This document shows, in pieces, positions 58,440 through 64,000 of a stretch of DNA of 64,000 nucleotides; within the stretch, counting starts at the first letter, position 1; each line of letters starts with the position of its first letter. The DNA lies in NCBI GenBank assembly GCA_025642065.1, contig JAODUP010000356.1, positions 688,421-752,420 of the forward strand. Direction: 5' to 3'. The notes beneath the pieces were generated by a model. The model had not been told where the DNA came from. It did no database searches and was given only the letters and a program-made list of their open reading frames with translations. A program made the translations under genes and the position numbers. Source of the stretch: Paralvinella palmiformis (Eukaryota; Annelida; Polychaeta; Terebellida; Alvinellidae).

Positions 58440-61400
58440 CTCGAAAACGCAAAGGTTTTTTAATCGAGATGCCACGTGATGATCTAGTCACTGGACGGAT
58501 TGGCGGATCAGATGGTCCTGGTTCCGTTTCAGGTAGGTTGTACGGTATATTCAGATCAGCTAGATCCTCATCAGGTGGGTCAGTATGAGCTTATATTGGT
58601 GGTAGCGGCAACTGTTGTAAATGTTGCCGGTTCCTCCTCAGTGTACCATGTGGAGTGTTAACCAGATACGTACGATTCTAAGGATCACTTGTAACAACAG
58701 TACCTGGTTGACTCTATTTTTCTTTCTTCTCTGTATTCATGAGCACTAGGTCCCCTGGCTGCAGGTCTTGAAGTACTCTGGCTCCATGACGTCAGTCATA
58801 TGCTTTTTTAGCCTTGGCTTGAAGACTTGTCGGACTGTCTCAGCTTATCCATGCTGGGCACCGCTGGTCGTAAATTCTCAGTGATGTAGCAGAGTGAGGG
58901 GTATCTCGGTAGTTTAATAATGCAATGTCCGAACACTGTTGAGACAATAGCTTCTTGGCGATTTTCACTGCACTCTCTGCAGCCCCGTTACCTTGTGGGA
59001 AATGTGGACTGCTGGTAATATGCTTGAAACAATATTATTCGGCAAACACATGAAACTCATTACACGCAAATTGCGGTCCAATATCGGACACAATCACGTC
59101 AGGGATTCCATATGTTGCAAACACTTGTTTCATTTGATTAATTACACCAGATGCAGTAGTTGTGTGTAGATATTTCACCTCTATCCAGCGCGAGAAATAA
59201 TCACTTAGCACAAGATAACTTCGATTCTCAAATGTGCAAAACTCTGCCCCCAGTCGCTCCCAGGGTCGGTCTGGCAGTAGGGTCGGACGCAGTGGTTCAA
59301 CTGGTTGAACTGGACGATCCTCTCGACAAGTTCGACAATTTCCTACCATCAAGTTATTTTGCTAATCCGAGCCACAATACACAATTATTTGCGTTCTCCT
59401 TGCATTTTGAGTAGCCTTGATGACTCTCATGCAACTTTGACAAAATTTCATCTCTGCACAACTCCGGCATCACAATTCTATTTTCGAATACCAACAACTC
59501 ATCCATGATAGATAATGCTCCTTGGGCTTGTTGATGCCCCCTCAAACGAGCAGGTATATTCGACCTGTTCAGCGGCCAACCATTTAAAACACAATTGATG
59601 ACGAACTGTAGATCGACATCATGCACGGTTGCAGCTCGCAGTGCTCTTCCCTGGTACATAACGCACATCTTCTCACACGCCCATTCTCGGCATCTGTTAG
59701 TGTGCGTGATGCGAATGCTATAGGCTGCAGCTGTTTGTCATCATCCTGAAGTAAGGCAGCTCCTAATCCATAACTGCTACTGTCAGCACTCACTACTGTG
59801 TGGCGGTTTGGTTGGTAGAATGTAGTGTTGGTAGGTCTCTCAGCTTGCTTTTTACTAGTACAACTGTTTTTTCCTGTTCTGGTCCCAACCGCCATACTGT
59901 ATCATTTTTCAAGACGTCTATCATGTTCTTCGTTGTTTCGACCCCAAATCAGTATGTCATCCATCACATCCATCTAGACCTTGTAACATTTCATTCATCT
60001 TCTTCTGGAAAGCTTCCGGTCCTAAACTGATCCCCGTGGGAATTCTTGTGAAACAGAATCTCCCAAAAGGTGTGATAAATGTTGTCAATGCCATGCTTTC
60101 TGGACTCAGAGGTATTTGATAGAAACCTCCAACAGCATCTAGAGTGGAAAATACTGTTGTCACTGTTAATTTCGGTGCTATGTCTTCGAGATTTGGCAAC
60201 ACATATATGGGTCGTTTCACAGCATGATTCAGTTTTTTGAAATCCACACATATGCTTACATCACCTGAACGTTTCGCAACCACTATACTATAACCGCACA
60301 CCAATCAGTTGCCTCAATAACTTCTTTGATGATGCCTGCACCTTTTATCCTCTCTAATTCTGCTTTTACTTTATCCATCATGGGGAACGGTACTCGTCGT
60401 GCGGTGGACATGCTGTATGGTTCGGCTCCAGCACGTAGGTTTATGGTGACGGATTCCGTGCGCATTAAACCGTGAGCTCCCAAAACATCTTGCTTTACTT
60501 CCCCTTTATCCATCCGCTGTGCCAGTCCCATTTCAGCCGCGACCTGTCTGCTGAGTAGACAGAAGCCTGTCTCTGTATCATTATTCGTGACCACTACTCT
60601 AAACTTACATGTCTTTTCACGATGTCTGACTTCTGCTTGAGACTGACCGGCTGTACTAACAGTGCCTCCTGGTGACATCAGTTCCATGCTAGCAGTCTCT
60701 AGGGTCGTTTAACGCTCAATGCTTCATATGCCTTGCCTGTAGCGCTTTCTTTCTGCACACGCGTGCGAAATGTCAGGTCTTCTGGCATTTTCGGCAGGTC
60801 TGTCCATCCTGAGTATGACCGTACCCACATCTACCGCATTTCTTAACTGTATGCCTGTAATTTTGCGTCGTCGTGTCATGACGCAATCTGGAATACCGTC
60901 CACGGCCTCGTCCATGTACTCTAACAGGGTAACTATGTACCGCATGTACGGATATAGCGGAATGCTGCGTTTGTCCTTCTGTCTTTAGCTGTTCTTTTAC
61001 TTATTCGTACTGTCGGGCCACAGCTATGTCGCTTTGTCAAGTGTCAACTCCGGCATTAGCTGTAACATTTGCTTCACACCAACATCAACTAGCCCAATAA
61101 CGAACCGGCTCCTCACTAAATCTTCTGATTCTTTATATCCGCAGCTTTGCACTAATGTCTGTAAACTTGTGCTAACTTCCTCAACAGCCTCGTCCGGTCT
61201 TTGTACATGCTCATTAAAGACTAACCGTTCATGAATGAATTTTTTTTTCGGGATGAAATGTTCGTTAAATTTACGTACAACGGTGCTATAGTCATCACTT
61301 CTCTCATCAACTTCCTCTGTTCCACATCCATCAGCGGTCGGAACACGTACTTTCCCATACTTAAATGTATTATATATTTCTCTGGCCTTTTGGCACCCAT

Positions 61401-61600
61401 GGAATACAACAAGGAACTTATCTGCACGTTTCCTTCTTCTTTGTCGACTTTCGCCGTGATGCGAAATTCGTCGAAATATGCAAGCCACTCTTCCCATTCA
61501 TCGGCTTTGTAGCCGAATTTCGGTGGTGGGTCAAACCTTGCCATCGTTTTTTTTATACTTCTGACACTATGTTTGTGTTTTACATCAACAGTAATCTGTT
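58440..61600 (-). mobile_element. Decayed Ty3/Gypsy LTR retrotransposon, minus strand
   Basis: In minus-strand order: gag-like protein (61544-61024), zinc knuckle (about 60855-60745), a spacer/protease region, reverse transcriptase (about 60500-59960), RNase H (about 59850-59690), the integrase zinc-binding region (59668-59400) and the integrase core (59352-59035). Several stops and frameshifts separate them. A stop codon interrupts the second zinc knuckle; the usual Asn after the second catalytic Asp of integrase is Ile. The phrase tagtgtcagaag just upstream of gag resembles a primer-binding site. LTRs were not resolved. It is a different lineage from the element at 38150, judging from its gag and RT sequence. 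Confidence 0.88.
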
Positions 61601-61849
61601 GATGACAAACACCAATTTAAGTTGTGCAGGGTGCGTGGCTATATACAACTACAAGGTGCTCTTAGCTGACTCATCTTGGGAGATAGCCATGGAGTCCGAT
61701 CTTAAATGACTCCACGCAGTGACTGATCTGCTGCAACATCTGGTTCCAGAATCGGGCTGTATCCGGGAAGAAGGAGTACTGCATTCATGTTGTTCTGCAG
61801 TGTTCCCTCTGGTGGCTGATATCACAGGGGTCAGATAAGACCAAACTGG
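61601..61849. other. Probable 5' LTR/leader side of the minus-strand Gypsy element
   Basis: No coding potential. A catcaaca/tgttgatg inverted repeat (about 61582-61604) straddles the edge. Exact LTR ends could not be determined. Confidence 0.3.
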
Positions 61850-62035
61850 GTCTAGTGAGCTCCGGTGGCCTAGCGGTTAAGCACCCGGCACTTGGTGCCA
61901 ACGGTCACAGGTTCGAACCCTGTAAGAGGTCGAAACCTTTCCAAGGATTAATTTCTCGGCTCACAACATCGTGGGTGGCTGACCATGTTAAATGGCGCTG
62001 CCGTCTCCGGTTCCCCGGAAGTATTTATAAACGAA
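61850..62035 (+). mobile_element. tRNA-derived SINE, family B
   Basis: Head gtgagctccggtggcctagc, then ggttaagc (A box), acaggttcgaaccctg (B box), and the body attaatttctcggctcac. The minus-strand copy at 1440-1608 has the same order. Confidence 0.88.
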
Positions 62036-62857
62036 TATAGCAGAGCGGTGTTGGGTCTTCTCAAGGAAGTCAATGTCTTTCTTGGTATGAAGGTCCCAAA
62101 TAGAGCTGGCATACTCCATGATAGGTCTCAGTTGCAGAACATCAATTAGTTTCTTAGTCATCAATTAGTTATTTAGATATTAGTTATTTATTTAGATATT
62201 AGTTAGCTTTTTAGACTCAATTAGTTTTTTAGACATCAATTAGTTCATTAGACATTAATTAGTAATTGAGACAAGCTAGTTCATTGAATATTAGAGTTAT
62301 GAAAAGTTTTGTGAAAATTGGATTTGTGGTCACAGACCTTACCATACATTTTTATGTAAGTAATTAAGATGCCATAAATCGAACCACAATCATGAAACAG
62401 GTACCATTGGAAAGTTTATTTCTTAATTGTTCTTCAGTCATTATTATAAATGAGTTTAATTTATCGTACGTACGGTAAACGAGCTAATTACGTTACAAAA
62501 GTGAAACTGGTATTTCCTCCAAAATATACTTTTCCTGGAACTAGTGGAAGAACTATTTACTAAATAACTATAACGCTATAGTTTGGTTGTTATTGCTGGT
62601 TTGTCATCTAGATCTAGCCAGAAGGCAAATAATACGTTCTTTATGGTTAATAACACATATCTACGTGATGTGGGTGGATGTCGCTGTCAATTTTGAATTT
62701 CAAGATCATTTTCAAATTCACTAAGGTAAAAATGCCGTTTTTAAAAGTTTATTTGTGAAGATTTGAAAACCCAAGATGGCTGCTACTTTTTCCAAGATTG
62801 CAGCCATCGATTTGAGTTATATTGGCATCTATTTGTATATTTTTGCATATGTTGAAG
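62036..62857. other. AT-rich, short degenerate tandem repeats
   Basis: At 62140-62285 a loose tandem pattern (caattagtt, tagacat) recurs several times. Nothing else is recognised. Confidence 0.45.
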
Positions 62858-63760
62858 CAGGGTTGGCAAGTTTAACCCCCCCCCCCCTGATTAAACAGGT
62901 GTTTAAACTGGATTAGATTAAACCCCTATTTTAGGTTTAAATAGGGTTTACACAGGGTTAGTTTTTTAATGTAAATGCAATGCAGAAATAAAACAAAAAG
63001 TGTTGTGAATCATTTATGGAATGATGATGATATTGCATGTATAGCATACATGTATATGGTAAATACACATGAACTTGCTTATAGTTCAGAATTTCACAGC
63101 ATAGTCACTAATCCAAATGAACTGTACCTCGAAGCTCCCTGTAGCATGTTTCCAGCATCCCAGCTTTCTGTGTTTCTAATTTGTTGCTTAGTTTTGTCTG
63201 GATCATGCCAAAGTTGGGAAAATCCTCTCAATGGAAGCAAAGCTTGAAGGAAGCTGGACCAATGTAATAGCAAGATTACATAGTTTTGCGTTGACATTCT
63301 TGCATGTCTTCTGTATGGATGTCCACCACACACTTGGTTAAAATTTCACAATACATGCAACATGGAACATTGACTTCAGAAAGGGCTCTGTTCTGCAACA
63401 TTAAAAGGGGTATTACAGGCGTAGAATAATCTGGCAATCTGTTTATCAAAGGCAGTTGGTGTTTTGGAGTTTGTTCTGACTGTGAATCCAGATAATAGAG
63501 GTTGTATAATCACTTTGCGTTTTTCGTCCAGCCAATCTCCTAATCATGGCCAGTGTCAAAATGTTTGAAAGCACGTTTCACCTCAGTATTGACAAGAGTC
63601 AGTGGCTTGCTTTGAACAATGTTTCCTGTGTGCCTTCAGACGCCCAATCTTATTGCTGACTTATTGATTGCAAATCACACATTTGGTTTTATATCCGTCT
63701 AATTTCAAGACAAATTGCCTCACTGGATCAGAAGGTCCAGCACCCATTACAGTGGCCATG
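62858..63760 (-). mobile_element. hAT-type transposon with a compressed, broken transposase
   Basis: The left edge cagggttggcaag (62858-62870) is a typical hAT terminal repeat start. The minus strand, from high to low coordinates, shows a BED-type zinc finger (about 63735-63640, CxxC then a paired His/Cys, with a stop inside). A DKQIARLFYACNTPFNVAEQ segment follows (about 63450-63380), then the C-terminal dimerisation pattern LPSSFASIERIF (about 63280-63220). Most of the catalytic domain between them is missing. The right end was not found in the window. Confidence 0.78.
62877..62888. repeat. Poly(C) tract
   Basis: A run of about twelve C next to the hAT terminus. Similar C runs occur at about 4152 and 51720. 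Confidence 0.85.
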
Positions 63761-64000
63761 TCTCACTGTTGTTGTCACTATTTGAGATAACTAATGCTAC
63801 AAATGGTTGTATACACTATCCAATGTCAACTTTCAACTTTAGCTATAGCACAGTATTCAATGAGATTATAATCAACAGCAACTTGAGATGTATACTACTG
63901 GTAGAATTCTGATTTTATATAGTATTGTTGAACAGAAGCAATGGATATGTGTATTCGTGAACTCCCAGATGTTTTTATTAGTGTGAACTTGGGAAAAATT
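63761..64000. other. Window edge, nothing recognised
   Basis: No coding support; may include the 5' end of the minus-strand hAT element. Confidence 0.4.

Noticed and set aside
61855..62040. Possible tRNA gene at the start of the family B SINE, and similar heads at 4877, 9352 and 25555
   Set aside because: A and B boxes are present, but cloverleaf pairing is poor, and each is fused to a conserved non-tRNA body with copies elsewhere; these are SINE heads.

Overview
This is an animal nuclear DNA window: AT-rich, with introns and dense interspersed repeats. The gene content (RNF103, a brambleberry/KAR5-type nuclear fusion protein, a facilitative sugar transporter, an SmD3 retrocopy) and the mix of tRNA-derived SINEs, Ty3/Gypsy, LINE, pogo and hAT remnants fit an invertebrate, most likely a mollusc or another lophotrochozoan. 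The taxon is inferred; nothing here fixes the species. No prokaryotic features, CRISPR arrays, rRNA or genuine tRNA genes were seen.

Four protein-coding loci look functional, and their exon phases join without a break. (1) 949-6618 (+): the 3' seven exons of a RING-HC E3 ligase with three copies of a short helical repeat, a Ser/Thr/Pro/Gln linker, a probable coiled coil and a C-terminal neuralized-like RING. (2) 13887-19597 (+): a four-exon, 739-residue RNF103 (KF-1) orthologue, a membrane RING-H2 ligase. (3) 23063-24490 (-): a GC-rich single-coding-exon MFS sugar transporter (475 aa), whose last 104 bp are tandemly duplicated just downstream. (4) 42360-47073 (-): a five-exon, 594-residue brambleberry/KAR5/GEX1 family nuclear-envelope fusion protein, preceded by a likely 40-bp untranslated mini-exon. 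These genes do not form an operon or an obvious pathway; two of them are ubiquitin ligases of unrelated families.

The rest is mobile-element debris. A processed SmD3 pseudogene (27924-28622) keeps its poly(A) signal and tail and lies between 84-bp direct repeats. Two decayed Ty3/Gypsy elements occur at about 38150-41030 (+) and 58440-61600 (-); the first is broken by a SINE with a 15-bp target-site duplication. LINE fragments lie at 43190-43480 and 52040-53260, pogo-type transposase pieces at 49031-50156 and 51654-51960, and a deleted hAT element runs from 62858. At least three tRNA-derived SINE families are present, together with a MITE-like family with hairpin ends (four copies), two TIR-bounded elements (31199-31992 and 32158-34224), a putative LTR with a strong hairpin (55151-55469), a 37-bp minisatellite (5928-6323) and many microsatellites.

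All gene models come from reading splice signals and phases by eye. Identities rest on recognised motifs; no database search was possible.
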